NCBI GenBank assembly: GCA_030636765.1
Contig: DAOVWI010000011.1
Span: forward strand, 1-23,620
Source of the DNA: Gemmatimonadales bacterium
GTDB taxonomy: Bacteria; Gemmatimonadota; Gemmatimonadetes; Palauibacterales; Palauibacteraceae
Direction of reading: 5' to 3'
DNA length: 23,620 bases
The translations under genes were made by a program, and so were the position numbers. The notes beneath the pieces were generated by a model, which saw nothing but the letters and a program-made list of their open reading frames with translations, ran no database searches and was not told the DNA's origin. Below, in pieces: positions 1 to 6,231 of the stretch; position 1 is the first letter of the stretch; the number at the start of each line of letters is the position of its first letter.

Positions 1-225
1 CCTGAGGCGGTCGCACGTGAAGTACGATACCAGGCCTTTGTTGATCTAGTGAAAGAAGGTGATTGTCTACTAACAGCGCATCATCAGGATGACCAGGCAG
101 AAACATTATTGATTCAATTACTGCGTGGAGCAGGGCCTCGAGGAGGAGATCGAAGAAGCGGAGCCCGCCCAGGAGCTGCCGGCGGGTGGTGTCGCGGAGG
201 ACTCCGTTTTCTTCGAGGGACGTGA
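1..225 (+). CDS. tilS: tRNA(Ile)-lysidine synthase fragment on a chimeric contig end
   Basis: The frame is open from base 1. It reads a TilS-like stretch: EAVAREVRYQAF, then TAHHQDDQAETLL, then LLRGAGP. These match the conserved middle of the N-type ATP-pyrophosphatase domain, including the AHHxDDQxET signature. TilS attaches lysine to C34 of tRNA-Ile2 so that it reads AUA codons. Only about 47 of the usual 430 or so residues are present. Similarity stops near base 141; from there the frame runs through unrelated GC-rich sequence to a TGA. The first 120 bases are about 45% G+C, against about 70% just after, and use AT-rich codons (tta, att, caa) unlike the rest of the window. The EAxARxxRYQAF wording is closest to gammaproteobacterial TilS. 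The gene is truncated at both ends and is probably not part of this genome. Confidence 0.75.
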   Translation, partial: PEAVAREVRYQAFVDLVKEGDCLLTAHHQDDQAETLLIQLLRGAGPRGGDRRSGARPGAAGGWCRGGLRFLRGT

Positions 226-1048
226 AGAGGAGCTCGCCGGAGTCCCGGCCGACACCACGGGAGCGGCCAGCGACACGACCGTGGGGGCGACCGGCCGGCT
301 CCGGTTCGGTGAGGGCGCGGCTGGTCGCCCGGCCGCCACACGCCGCCGGTCGGTGGCCGATCAGAGCATCGTCCTCCTCTCCCTGAACTCCACGCCGCTC
401 CAGTTCGACTTCCAGCGTAAGGACCAACCGAAGCTGGTGACGGAACGATGGCGAACGAACATCACATCCGATCTCCTGAGGGGCGTCGCCACGAACATCG
501 AGTTCGATCTCTTCCGCGGGAGCGGCGAAGATCGGGACTTCAGCCCGTTCCTGTCGGCTGTGGGGGCCAGCTTCGGGTTCGGCTCCTCCCGGGGGCCGGG
601 ATCGATCTTCGGCCTCGGTCGTAGTGGCCGCGACCAGCCGCTGGCGCTGGGAAGCTCGACCCAACGGCTGGACTCTCGGAACCGGTTGCAGTCCTTCGAC
701 GCGGACGACCGCTTCGATGGTGGTCGCTCCGGGCCGTGGAACGTACAGATCGGCTATTCTCTCCTGCGGGCCCGCTCGGAGGAGGGCGGACAGGAAAGCC
801 AATCCCTCAGTGGGTCTCTGTCGCTCCAGCCCACGCCCAAGTGGCGGATGCGCTGGACGACCCAGTACAATCTCACGCAGGGTCGATTCGGCGGCCAGAT
901 CGTCACTCTGGAACGCGACCTCCACCGCTGGCAGGCAACCTTCGGGTTCAGCAAGGCACCGAACGGTAACTTCATCTTCAACTTCTCCGTCAGCCTCAAG
1001 GATGCCCCCCAACTGGGGTTCGGCTCGGACGGCCAGGGCTTCCTTTGA
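125..1048 (+). CDS. lptD: LptD-like outer-membrane LPS assembly protein, C-terminal part (5' truncated)
   Basis: The 307 visible residues begin with an acidic, Ala/Pro-rich linker (about 1-75). Alternating polar and hydrophobic strands typical of an outer-membrane beta barrel follow. Recognisable pieces are the SLNSTPLQFDF segment, ITSDLLRGVATNIEFDLF, and the closing strands DLHRWQATFGFSKAPNGNF and FIFNFSVSLKDAPQL. This closing pattern is that of the putative LptD proteins of Bacteroidota and Gemmatimonadota, which insert lipopolysaccharide into the outer leaflet. The full protein should be about 800 residues or more, so the N-terminal LptA-like domain and most of the barrel are missing. The GTG at 125 lies inside the chimeric junction and is not the native start. 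The TilS-like sequence occupies another frame, so this frame opens only at the junction. Family assignment is by pattern only. Confidence 0.6.
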   Translation: MEQGLEEEIEEAEPAQELPAGGVAEDSVFFEGREEELAGVPADTTGAASDTTVGATGRLRFGEGAAGRPAATRRRSVADQSIVLLSLNSTPLQFDFQRKDQPKLVTERWRTNITSDLLRGVATNIEFDLFRGSGEDRDFSPFLSAVGASFGFGSSRGPGSIFGLGRSGRDQPLALGSSTQRLDSRNRLQSFDADDRFDGGRSGPWNVQIGYSLLRARSEEGGQESQSLSGSLSLQPTPKWRMRWTTQYNLTQGRFGGQIVTLERDLHRWQATFGFSKAPNGNFIFNFSVSLKDAPQLGFGSDGQGFL

Positions 1049-1094
1049 TGAGGGGAGTGGCTTAGAAGGCAAGCAGGATCGTGGCGCTCGGTCT

Positions 1095-1124
1095 TTGACA
1101 ATTCAGACGCGGGCTTTCTACATT
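1095..1124 (+). promoter_or_regulatory. Candidate sigma70 promoter for prenyl synthase-DUF4321-tatA
   Basis: A perfect TTGACA (1095-1100) is followed after 18 bases by TACATT (1119-1124). This lies in the 163-base gap after lptD and about 88 bases before the next start codon. Consensus match and position are the only evidence. Confidence 0.5.
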
Positions 1125-1158
1125 TGGCCGCCGTCCACGTGGCCGCCGGACGCGTCGT

Positions 1159-1206
1159 GTCCGGGAGGATGGCCCGGACTTTGGGATGCCCGTTCCCTTA
1201 CGGAAC
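1159..1206 (+). promoter_or_regulatory. Two-hairpin 5' leader before the prenyl synthase gene
   Basis: Two perfect inverted repeats lie back to back. The first is GTCCGGG / CCCGGAC (1159-1165 and 1173-1179, 7-base loop), followed only by TTTG. The second is GTTCC / GGAAC (1192-1196 and 1202-1206), ending six bases before the ATG. The second would overlap the ribosome-binding region (agagg). Without a U-run the first is not a convincing terminator. The leader may affect translation initiation, but no known riboswitch class is recognised. Confidence 0.35.
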
Positions 1207-1211
1207 AGAGG

Positions 1212-2198
1212 ATGTTGGAAGCTGCTCCTCCCGCTCTCCAGGCAGTCAAGGAACCGGTCCTCGAGCGCCTCGCCGAGGTGGAAGCCGCGATCGGTCGGAT
1301 GGTCCCGGCGGGCTACGAGGCGACGGACGCCGTCAACGAGTACATCTTGTCGCTGCAGGGGAAGCTCTTCCGGCCGACGCTGCTCCTGCTGTCCAACGGT
1401 GTGGGCGACGATCCTTCGCTCGAGGCCATCCAGCTTGCTGCGGTCGTCGAACTCATCCACGTCGCCACGCTGGTGCACGACGATGCGGTCGATCACTCCG
1501 CTCGTCGGCGCGGGCTACCGACCGTGAATGCCCGCTTCAGCCATCAAGTCTCGATTATCATGGGCGACTACCTGTACTCACGGGCCGTGATGGAGGTGGC
1601 GAAGATCGGTGACGTGAGCGCCATACACCTTCTTGCGCACGCCGCTAACCGAATGACGGTAGGCGAGATGCGACAGTTGATGTCACATGACACTTTACTA
1701 TTCTCGGAAGAGGATTACTACCTTCTGTGCCAGTGCAAGACAGCCGCTCTGATGGCGGCGGCCTGCGAGTTGGGGGGCATGTTCGGCGCCGGGTTCACGC
1801 GCGAGCCGCTGCGCGACTTCGGCTTCCATCTGGGGATGGCGTTTCAGATCACCGACGATCTCCTCGATTACACCGTGCCGGCGGACGTGACGGGAAAACC
1901 CAGCGGGCAGGACTTGCGCGAGCACAAGGTCACGCTTCCACTCATTGCGGCGCTGCGGGAGATGGATGCGGCGGATCGAACGGTGGTACGGCAGGTGTTT
2001 GTCGATCCCGAGCCCGCAGAGGATGCGGTCCGGGAGGTGATGATCGGTGTGGATCAGAATGGCGGGCTGGAGTACGCGCGCTCCATGGCGCAGGAATTCG
2101 GCGACCGCGCCCGAGCGAATCTAGAGGAGCTTCCGGCGGACAGCTGCAGGGAAGCGCTGGACGCCGCGGTGGACTTCGTTACGCAGAGACAGAGCTGA
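1212..2198 (+). CDS. ispB: Long-chain polyprenyl diphosphate synthase (octaprenyl/heptaprenyl type)
   Basis: The 328-residue protein is the usual length for trans-isoprenyl diphosphate synthases. It has GKLFRP (50-55) for IPP binding, the first Asp-rich motif DDAVD (90-94) inside HVATLVHDDAVDHS, RRG after it, and the second Asp-rich motif DDLLD (215-219) in FQITDDLLDY. The Asp-rich motifs bind Mg-diphosphate during chain elongation. The small residues before the first motif and the VATLVHDD wording suit long-chain enzymes (quinone side chain, C35-C45) more than farnesyl synthase, but chain length cannot be fixed from sequence alone. The ATG at 1212 was chosen because homology begins near it. 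The open frame extends upstream to 624 only as a shadow inside lptD. The stop codon is followed at once by the DUF4321 start, so the two are probably co-translated. Confidence 0.88.
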   Translation: MLEAAPPALQAVKEPVLERLAEVEAAIGRMVPAGYEATDAVNEYILSLQGKLFRPTLLLLSNGVGDDPSLEAIQLAAVVELIHVATLVHDDAVDHSARRRGLPTVNARFSHQVSIIMGDYLYSRAVMEVAKIGDVSAIHLLAHAANRMTVGEMRQLMSHDTLLFSEEDYYLLCQCKTAALMAAACELGGMFGAGFTREPLRDFGFHLGMAFQITDDLLDYTVPADVTGKPSGQDLREHKVTLPLIAALREMDAADRTVVRQVFVDPEPAEDAVREVMIGVDQNGGLEYARSMAQEFGDRARANLEELPADSCREALDAAVDFVTQRQS

Positions 2199-2480
2199 AT
2201 GATGGAATACACAAGGCGAAGGGCTACGGCACGCCGCGTAGTGCTGATCGTTGCTGGTGGGTTGCTGCTCGGTGGGCTCGTCACGGAGCTGCTCATTCTC
2301 GCCCTGCCTCAGAGCGCCGCCCGGCAGTTCTTCATCACGACCGTATCGGCCAGCCTTGGTCCGCTCTCCATTGACCTGCACGTTCTTGCCCTGACGCTCG
2401 GGCCCCTCATCCTGCGGTTGAACATTCTTAGCGTGATCGGGATACTACTGATTGCGTGGTTCGCTAGGTCGCTTCTGTAA
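2199..2480 (+). CDS. DUF4321 small membrane protein
   Basis: A 93-residue protein with a basic N-terminus (MMEYTRRRATARR) and a first hydrophobic segment at about 14-36 with a Gly-rich LLLGGLVTELL stretch. A middle region ends in LSIDLHVLALTLGPLILRLNI, and a second membrane segment lies at about 74-91. The GxLxxxLxGE-like first helix, the LxxDLxVxxLTxG middle and the NxxSxIGI end fit the DUF4321 family, found in Gemmatimonadota and Firmicutes. Its function is unknown. The gene starts directly on the preceding stop codon (TGA-ATG), which makes co-translation with the prenyl synthase likely. A second ATG follows immediately, so the start could be one codon later. The family call rests on pattern memory. 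Confidence 0.7.
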   Translation: MMEYTRRRATARRVVLIVAGGLLLGGLVTELLILALPQSAARQFFITTVSASLGPLSIDLHVLALTLGPLILRLNILSVIGILLIAWFARSLL

Positions 2481-2512
2481 CGAAGCGAAGCTTCTCTCGA
2501 TGGAGTGGCATC

Positions 2513-2722
2513 ATGTTCGGTGGACTTGGGATGTGGGAACTCCTCCTCATCTTCTTTATAATCCTGCTCTTTTTCGGTGCCAAGCGACTCCCGGAGATCG
2601 GCAGCTCGCTCGGCAAGGGCATCCGCGAGTTCAAGGACTCCGTGCAAGAGGTCGAGGGGGGAGCCGGCCGCGAGATCTCGAGCGGCGAGGGGAACGACAC
2701 GGAGGGTGAGCCCAAGAGCTGA
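2513..2722 (+). CDS. tatA: Twin-arginine translocase subunit TatA
   Basis: The 69-residue protein has the classic TatA/E architecture: a short N-terminus (MFGGLGMWE), one membrane helix (about 8-21), the FFGAKRLPEIGSSLGKGI hinge and amphipathic helix, and an acidic tail. The FG-x-KRLPE signature is intact. TatA forms the variable-size pore that, with TatC, exports folded proteins carrying RR signal peptides. No tatC or tatB is in the window. GGAG eight bases before the ATG is a good ribosome-binding site. It is the last gene of the first cluster. Its stop lies seven bases from the end of the convergent ppiD-like gene, and no hairpin terminator is visible between them. Confidence 0.93.
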   Translation: MFGGLGMWELLLIFFIILLFFGAKRLPEIGSSLGKGIREFKDSVQEVEGGAGREISSGEGNDTEGEPKS

Positions 2723-2729
2723 GGGGCTA

Positions 2730-4565
2730 CTAGGATGTGCCGAACGGCGAGTTGTTCTGAGTGACGAGGCGATCTCGGAGATCACGCACGTCCGCTCGAT
2801 CGCGCAGTCCCTGAAGCCACTGGTTCAGCTGTTGCTGCTGTAGCCGCAGCGTGAGCTGCGCACGCATTCCTTCCTTCGCGGCCTCGAACGCCTCCAGCGA
2901 CGGCTCCGAGCGCTCCAGAACTTCCAGCAGGACGATCGTCTCTCCTGCGTCCGTTGGGTCGGCCAGATAGCCCATCGGAAGGCCGAACGCTATTCCAACG
3001 GCTTCCGTGTCCCGCCCCAGCCCCGGCACGAAATCGAGGCGAGTGAACGGTTGGGAAACCTGCTCCGGCCAACCGATTCGCTGCCCGATCTCGGAGAGGG
3101 TCGCATCCTCGTTCGCAGCGAGCGCCTCGGCGGCCAGCTCTCTCGCGGCTTCCTTCCGTTTCTCCTGAAAGAGGAGCTGGCGGATGCTCGGCTCTACCTG
3201 CAGGAGATCGAACGTTCCGACCGGCCGGACCTCCGTCAGCTCGAGCATATGGTAGCCGCTCGCGTTCTCGAAGAACTGGCTCAAGTCTCCGATCACCGTG
3301 GTGGGGTCGAACGCCCAATCGATCCCGACGCCGAGCGCCCCGGCGCCGGGAACGAAGTTCGCGGCCTCGGTCAGCGTGACGGCCCCACGCATCTGGATGC
3401 CGAGCGAATCCGCCGCGGCCATCAGGCCGTCATCAAGGGCGACGCCCTCGAGGCGGTCGAGCCTGTCGAACAGCTCGTCTTCGGTATCGTCGGAGAGCCC
3501 TACCGGGAGCAGGATGTGGGAGGCGGTGACCGTGTCGCCGTCGCGCGCATCGACCCTCAGCAGGTGGACGCCCCGTGGCGAGAGGATCGGGTCCGAAACC
3601 TCGCCCACGGGCAGCGTGAAGGCCTCGACCCCCACCGGCCCCGCCAGGTCTCCTCGGGCGAACCTCCCCAGGCTGCCGCCACCTGGGGCCGTGGCCGCAT
3701 CGGCGGATTCACTCCTGGCCAGCTCCTCGAACTCGGCCTCTCCGCTGACGATCAGCTGGCGCAGCGAGTCGGCCCGAGCGGCGGTTGCCGCTGTGTCTGC
3801 CGCCGACGGAAAGGCCGAGAGGCTCACGATGTTCACGATTGCGGTGGCCGGCCTTTCGAACTCGTCCCGGTGCTCCCGGTAGTAGGCTTCCACTTCGCCG
3901 CTCGTGATCACGACGTCCAACTCGTCGACCTCCTGGGAAGGGTCGATCGTCAGGAACCGGACCCGAGCGGTTTGCTGTCGGTCACGGTACGCGCGCCACA
4001 CATCATCGTCGCTCACATAGACGGACGCCTGGATGCGCTCCGCCAGCTTCTGTCGGGGGAGCGCGTTTCGGTAGTACGATTCGATCTGGAGCAGCAGCAG
4101 TCCGTCCACGACCGGGTTGGCGAAGAACTGCCGGTACTTCTCGTAGTCGAACCGACCGTCGGTCTGGAAGGCCGGGTGGTTGAGGAGGTCGGGCGGCGGG
4201 CTCGTACGGAAGGCCTCCTGAATCTCGGCGTCGCTGATCTCGATCGAGAGGCGGCGGAGCTCCTGCTCGAGAAGCACCTGAGAGATCATCGTCTCCCACG
4301 CGACCTCACGGATCTGACGAACTTCCTCGTCGGTCAGCGGCCGATCGGCCTGACTTCGCGCCAGGTCCATGCGACCCTGCAGGAGCTGGCTCCACCCGAC
4401 GAGCCGGATCTCCTGTCGATTGACCGTAAGAACCACCGGGTTCGGCCCTGTCGCCGCCGATGATTGGCGGCTCTGTACCCAGTCGAACACCAACCACCCG
4501 ACGAACGCGATCGAGAGCGTGAGCATGACCCACTTCGCGCTGTCGCGCATCGCCCGCATCACCAT
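2730..4565 (-). CDS. ppiD: Membrane-anchored peptidyl-prolyl isomerase / periplasmic chaperone (PpiD/SurA-like)
   Basis: The 611-residue protein has an N-terminal anchor (about 11-30), as in PpiD. A SurA_N-type chaperone region (about 40-190) has the VTVNRQEI opening and a PPPDLLNHPAFQTDGRFDYEKYRQF segment. Two parvulin-like units follow. Unit 1 (about 235-340) contains GGGSLGRFARGDL and ends GVHLLRV. Unit 2 (about 346-450) starts TASHILLP and ends GYHMLEL. Residues about 555-600 form a Gln-rich helical tail. Such proteins help outer-membrane proteins fold at the inner membrane. Unit 1 has Asn245 where parvulins carry the first active-site His, while unit 2 keeps that His (350) but lacks the GGxLG core. 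Either may therefore be weak as an isomerase. The start was chosen at the first ATG, with GGAGGGGG about 10 bases upstream. It is convergent with tatA. Confidence 0.85.
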   Translation of the reverse strand: MVMRAMRDSAKWVMLTLSIAFVGWLVFDWVQSRQSSAATGPNPVVLTVNRQEIRLVGWSQLLQGRMDLARSQADRPLTDEEVRQIREVAWETMISQVLLEQELRRLSIEISDAEIQEAFRTSPPPDLLNHPAFQTDGRFDYEKYRQFFANPVVDGLLLLQIESYYRNALPRQKLAERIQASVYVSDDDVWRAYRDRQQTARVRFLTIDPSQEVDELDVVITSGEVEAYYREHRDEFERPATAIVNIVSLSAFPSAADTAATAARADSLRQLIVSGEAEFEELARSESADAATAPGGGSLGRFARGDLAGPVGVEAFTLPVGEVSDPILSPRGVHLLRVDARDGDTVTASHILLPVGLSDDTEDELFDRLDRLEGVALDDGLMAAADSLGIQMRGAVTLTEAANFVPGAGALGVGIDWAFDPTTVIGDLSQFFENASGYHMLELTEVRPVGTFDLLQVEPSIRQLLFQEKRKEAARELAAEALAANEDATLSEIGQRIGWPEQVSQPFTRLDFVPGLGRDTEAVGIAFGLPMGYLADPTDAGETIVLLEVLERSEPSLEAFEAAKEGMRAQLTLRLQQQQLNQWLQGLRDRADVRDLRDRLVTQNNSPFGTS

Positions 4566-4588
4566 CCTGGTCCGTCCCCCTCCGACAC

Positions 4589-4616
4589 AAAAAACGAAGC
4601 GGCCCCTGGAGGCCGC
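4589..4616 (-). terminator. Terminator-like hairpin in the ppiD-like leader
   Basis: Read on the - strand, GCGGCC - six-base loop - GGCCGC is followed by TTCG and six T. The T-run ends only 23 bases before the ppiD-like ATG and points towards it. No - strand gene lies upstream within the divergent region. It therefore either attenuates the ppiD-like transcript or ends a short or antisense RNA from the divergent promoter region. The 4-base gap between stem and T-run is suboptimal. Confidence 0.45.
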
Positions 4617-4704
4617 GGATCTCTCTTCAGAAAACCGGCTGCCGAACGCCCGGAAAAGCTAGCGTCAACCCGTAGGCTCGGCAACCGAAAACGCCCGTCT
4701 TTCG

Positions 4705-4734
4705 TTGACTTTCTTGAATCCGGTCGGGTAACTT
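4705..4734 (+). promoter_or_regulatory. Candidate sigma70 promoter of the long + strand gene run
   Basis: TTGACT (4705-4710), an 18-base spacer, then TAACTT (4729-4734), in the 252-base divergent gap between the ppiD-like gene and the TPR gene. The predicted leader of about 75 bases contains a perfect TAGCAG / CTGCTA hairpin (4777-4792) and has no clear Shine-Dalgarno sequence before the ATG at 4818. This is the only good promoter match ahead of the 14-gene run. Confidence 0.45.
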
Positions 4735-4817
4735 GCACCTTGTCCGCAACGCTCGCGTAGCAGCGGGTGAGTCCCATAGCAGCGACCTGCTAGAACCCGT
4801 CCCCTCGAACCGGGTCC

Positions 4818-5756
4818 ATGTACTCCGATCGCATCGCCGGCAGCGAGATTCGACGTTTCGAAGAGCAGTATGCGGAGAACCCGGAGAGCTTCGTGTTCGC
4901 CCGTCTTGCCGACGCCCACCGCAAGGCCGGCAACTCCGCGCGGGCGTTGGAGATCCTCGAGCAGGGGCTGGAGCGGCATCCGGACTATCTGAGCGCGCAT
5001 ATCGTGTACGCTCGTTGTCTCATGGATCTCGGGCGTGTGGGGGAGGCGGCCGCGGCATGGACCCGTGTCCTCGACCTCGATCAGCTCAACCTGGTAGCTC
5101 TCCGCGAGCTCGCCGAGCTCGCGCTCGAGGCGAACCAGCGGGAGGACGCGCTCCGGTGGTCGGAGCGGCTCCTGCAGATCGACCCGCTCAATGAGGACGC
5201 CGAGAGGTTGGCGGCTGCCGCGGCGGACGCCGGGTCGCGGACGTCGGGCACCCCCTCGTTGGAGGGCTCTTCCCTCGAGTCGGCCGAGGCAAGCCTGCCT
5301 CACGACCTGGGTTTGATCACCGAGACGATGGCCGCGCTCTACCTCAAGCAGGGTCTGTACGAGGAGGCGGCCAAGATCTACTGGGAGCTGGTGAAGCGGC
5401 ATCCGGCGGATCCCGCTCTCCGCGAGCGGCTTGCGGAGGCCCGGGCGCTGGCGAGCGGCGAGGACACGAACCCCGCCGTGCTGGCTTTCAAGGCACCCGG
5501 ACTCGAGCCTGTGACGACAGCCGAGCCCGAAGCTACGGTCGAGTCCGCAGCGACAGCCGAGCCCGCTGCAGAGACCGAGCCCGCTACAACGGCCGAGCCC
5601 ACGTCAGCCGGCTCGGGGATTCGCTCTTACCTGCAGGCTCTCGTGCGCGGAACGGCGCCGGTCGTGGGGCCGCCCCCCGACGACTCCGTGAGCGAGGAGG
5701 CTGACCGTCCACCGGCGTCAGGGTTTGGGGAGTGGCTTCGGCGCCGCGGCCGGTAA
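4818..5756 (+). CDS. Tetratricopeptide-repeat protein with acidic low-complexity tail
   Basis: The 312-residue protein has no clear signal peptide. Residues about 22-130 form three TPR helix pairs (FARLADAHRKAGN, then HPDYLSAHIVYARCLMDLGRVGEA, then LRELAELALEANQREDAL). A fourth TPR lies at about 165-205 (MAALYLKQGLYEEAAKIYWELVKRHP). Residues about 230-265 are an imperfect Thr-Ala-Glu-Pro repeat. The end is a short conserved-looking helix (GIRSYLQALV) and a basic tail (FGEWLRRRGR). TPRs bind proteins, so this is probably a scaffold or adaptor, but its partner is unknown. It is first in the long + strand run, eight bases before aroQ. The start is the only ATG near the beginning of homology; no strong ribosome-binding site is seen. 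Confidence 0.8.
   Translation: MYSDRIAGSEIRRFEEQYAENPESFVFARLADAHRKAGNSARALEILEQGLERHPDYLSAHIVYARCLMDLGRVGEAAAAWTRVLDLDQLNLVALRELAELALEANQREDALRWSERLLQIDPLNEDAERLAAAAADAGSRTSGTPSLEGSSLESAEASLPHDLGLITETMAALYLKQGLYEEAAKIYWELVKRHPADPALRERLAEARALASGEDTNPAVLAFKAPGLEPVTTAEPEATVESAATAEPAAETEPATTAEPTSAGSGIRSYLQALVRGTAPVVGPPPDDSVSEEADRPPASGFGEWLRRRGR
5520..5606 (+). repeat. Low-complexity AEP/TAEP coding repeat in the TPR protein
   Basis: The coding sequence repeats gccgagccc three times, plus the variant accgagccc, with Ala/Thr-rich spacers. It gives an imperfect run of (T)AEP(A/E) units at residues 235-263. This is likely a flexible linker between the TPRs and the C-terminal helix. Confidence 0.6.
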
Positions 5757-5763
5757 CTCTCCC

Positions 5764-6231
5764 ATGAGTCGAAGGCTGCGAATCGGCGTCCTCCACGGAC
5801 CGAACCTCAACCTGCTGGGCCGCCGTGATCCCGCTCATTACGGCGAGCTGACGCTGGAGGCGCTCGATCGGCTTCTGGAGGAGCGAGCCGAGTCGCACGG
5901 GGCCGAGCTCGTGTTCCTGCAGTCCAATCACGAGGGCGAGCTGATCGACTGGCTGCACGAGCACATGGTTGACGTCGAGGGCTGGATCGTGAATCCGGGA
6001 GCTCTGGGGCACACCAGCTACGCGCTTCGCGATGCGCTTGCGGCGACCGGCAGGCCGTTCGTCGAAGTCCACCTGTCGAACGTCTACGCTCGGGAACCGT
6101 TCCGCGGCCGGTCGGTCTTGGCCGAGATCGCGCTCGGCGTGGTCGCGGGGTTTCGAGCCCGCGGCTACCTGATCGCCCTCGACGCCATGGTGGACCACCT
6201 CACGTCCCCGGTCCAAGGCGCTTCCGGGTGA
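5764..6231 (+). CDS. aroQ: 3-dehydroquinate dehydratase, type II
   Basis: The 155-residue protein has the full type II signature: GPNLNLLGRRDPAHYG (12-27) with catalytic Tyr26, QSNHEGELID (53-62), NPGALGHTS (77-85) with Asn77 and His83, EVHLSN (101-106) with the general-acid His103, and REPFR (110-114). It removes water from 3-dehydroquinate in the third step of the shikimate pathway, in the cytoplasm. The ATG at 5764 is chosen over an upstream in-frame GTG at 5725, because the family starts just before the IGVLHGPN strand and 5725 lies inside the TPR gene. It overlaps pepP by four bases (GTGA). The order aroQ-pepP-efp-accB-accC is also seen in Bacillus. Confidence 0.95.
   Translation: MSRRLRIGVLHGPNLNLLGRRDPAHYGELTLEALDRLLEERAESHGAELVFLQSNHEGELIDWLHEHMVDVEGWIVNPGALGHTSYALRDALAATGRPFVEVHLSNVYAREPFRGRSVLAEIALGVVAGFRARGYLIALDAMVDHLTSPVQGASG

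Noticed and set aside
125..127. GTG as the true start of the LptD-like protein
   Set aside because: The codon lies in the junction with TilS sequence, and the protein lacks the family's N-terminal two-thirds.
624..1211. Upstream in-frame extension of the prenyl synthase gene
   Set aside because: It lies inside lptD and reads as an Arg/Ser-rich shadow; homology starts at the ATG at 1212.
3051..4463. 470-codon open frame on the + strand opposite the ppiD-like gene
   Set aside because: It has no recognisable domain and is Arg/Pro/Glu-rich. It is fully antisense to a clear gene, as expected from high-GC codon bias.
4777..4792. Hairpin sharing the 10-mer AGCGACCTGC with the MITE right end (8792-8801)
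   Set aside because: It might be a solo repeat remnant, but ten bases is too short to claim, and similarity does not extend into the rest of the terminal repeat.
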